From the NCBI GenBank assembly GCA_003558415.1, contig PWLT01000367.1:1-7981 (forward strand): a stretch of 7,981 nt of DNA, read 5' to 3'. The notes beneath the pieces are model-generated. The model worked only from the letters and a program-made list of their open reading frames with translations. It was not told the DNA's origin and did no database searches. Numbering within the stretch: position 1 is the first letter of the stretch; the number at the start of each line of letters is the position of its first letter. This document shows, piece by piece, positions 7,306 through 7,981 of this stretch. Source of the stretch: Hyphomicrobiales bacterium. Lineage in GTDB: Bacteria > Pseudomonadota > Alphaproteobacteria > Rhodobacterales > Rhodobacteraceae. The translations under genes were made by a program, and so were the position numbers.

Positions 7306-7735
7306 GGAACCCGAACTGGAAAAGGGCGAGAAGATCCTGCGCGAAATCCGGGCGGACAAGGGGCGCTACTGGCGCGATCACGGCGTGCTGGGGCTGATCG
7401 CCATGATCCTCGTGGGCGTTGGCCTGTGGCTGATGGGCAACGAATATGCTGCCCTCGCGCCTCTTGCTGCCGCGGCCGCAATCGGAGTGCGCGGGCTCTA
7501 CATGGCCTCCGAACTGCTGGGCGCGCGCTGGTGGCTGACCAACCGCCGCCTGGTGCTGCCCGATGGCCGGCGCTCGGTCATGCTGCTGGAAATCGAGGCG
7601 GTGCGCCGACTGATGGGCGACATTCAGATCATCACCCGCGCCGGCGACAAGCACCTGCTCAAGCATATCGGCGACCCCGAGTCGGTGGTTGGCGATATCG
7701 TGGCCGCGCGCAAGCGGCGCAAGGCCGCGCAATGA
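7298..7735 (+). CDS. Small membrane protein with a bacterial PH-like domain
   Basis: The function is unknown. The 145-residue product has a charged N-terminus (1-28), two closely spaced hydrophobic helices (about 30-46 and 49-68), then a soluble region (about 72-137) resembling the bacterial PH domain (bPH/DUF304 type). The hallmark is [13 protein letters not shown] (78-90), where a strand ends in TNRRL, followed by [15 protein letters not shown] and short beta-like segments ([17 protein letters not shown]). A basic tail (RKRRKAAQ) closes the chain. The domain most likely faces the cytoplasm, given the two helices and basic tail. It overlaps pyrB by 8 bases and the next gene by ATGA, so it is part of the pyrB operon. 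The PH-like call is from motif resemblance only; no catalytic residues are apparent. Confidence 0.8.
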   Translation: MAEEPELEKGEKILREIRADKGRYWRDHGVLGLIAMILVGVGLWLMGNEYAALAPLAAAAAIGVRGLYMASELLGARWWLTNRRLVLPDGRRSVMLLEIEAVRRLMGDIQIITRAGDKHLLKHIGDPESVVGDIVAARKRRKAAQ

Positions 7736-7981
7736 CGATGCTGGCCGATCCCCCGCAGCCATACGCGCTGACCCCGCGAAGGGGGTCCGACTGGTCCGAG
7801 GCGCTGGAGCCGTGCGAGCGGCTGCTGTGGCAGGGGCGGCCTTGCGGCAGGCTGCGCATCCGCTGGCGCGATCTGCCGCTGATCGTCGTGGGCGCGGGGA
7901 TCATCGTGCTCGCCGCCATGCTCGCCGCGCAGGCCGTGGCCGGGCTGCGCGCCGGGGACGAGATGGCGGCGGCAATGCTAA
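7732..7981 (+). CDS. Membrane protein, possibly a second PH-domain protein (C-terminus cut by window edge)
   Basis: Only the first 83 codons are inside the window. The product begins with a Pro-rich stretch (about 5-16). A PERLLWQGRP-like segment follows (about 27-37, here EPCERLLWQGRP), a motif often found just ahead of bacterial PH domains. Then come a basic patch (RLRIRWRD) and a hydrophobic helix (about 48-70). The ATG at 7732 overlaps the preceding stop as ATGA, with AAGG 7 bases upstream. A second ATG six bases on is possible but less well placed. This pattern suggests it is a paralogue or partner of the gene before it, but the domain itself lies beyond the edge. Membrane location is well supported; the PH assignment is tentative. 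Confidence 0.7.
   Translation, partial: MTMLADPPQPYALTPRRGSDWSEALEPCERLLWQGRPCGRLRIRWRDLPLIVVGAGIIVLAAMLAAQAVAGLRAGDEMAAAML

Noticed and set aside
7199..7762. A 187-codon minus-strand frame opposite the PH-like gene.
   Set aside because: His/Pro/Ala-rich shadow; the plus-strand frame has a strong ribosome site, membrane helices and a recognisable domain.

Overview
The window is one strand-switching stretch of a GC-rich chromosome, apparently from an alphaproteobacterium. The best guess is Rhodobacteraceae or a close relative. The grounds are the codon use (G or C at most third positions), the style of the proteins, and a pyrB / family-4 uracil-DNA glycosylase / moaB neighbourhood that I recall from that group. 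No database was searched. Genes are packed tightly: the seven coding regions cover nearly everything, and the only gaps are about 100 bases each. I see no tRNA, rRNA, IS element, CRISPR array, phage gene or long repeat.

Left part (1-4814, minus strand): a two-gene RND efflux module. The periplasmic adaptor (MFP/HlyD type, 497 residues) is transcribed first. Three bases after it comes a large inner-membrane RND permease, whose C-terminal end runs off the left edge. No outer-membrane channel or local regulator is visible. Both proteins have C-terminal additions beyond the core family architecture.

Middle part (4915-6251, minus strand): a family-4-type uracil-DNA glycosylase gene, followed by moaB for molybdopterin cofactor synthesis with an ATGA stop/start overlap. 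About 100 bases separate moaB from the efflux genes. I see no clear terminator or promoter in that gap.

Right part (6349-7981, plus strand): pyrB (aspartate carbamoyltransferase catalytic chain) begins a plus-strand operon. It overlaps a small two-helix membrane protein with a bacterial PH-like domain by 8 bases. That gene overlaps another membrane protein by an ATGA junction. The last gene starts with a PH-family-like motif and runs off the right edge.

The 97-base gap between the glycosylase gene and pyrB holds two back-to-back sigma70-like promoters whose -35 boxes are only 6 bases apart. The leftward one places its predicted transcription start at the glycosylase ATG, so that mRNA could be leaderless.

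Overall this is mostly ordinary core chromosome. I found no convincing new system. The points most worth a second look are the divergent promoter pair, the cysteine-poor glycosylase, the paired PH-like membrane proteins in the pyrimidine operon, and the C-terminal extensions of the efflux proteins.
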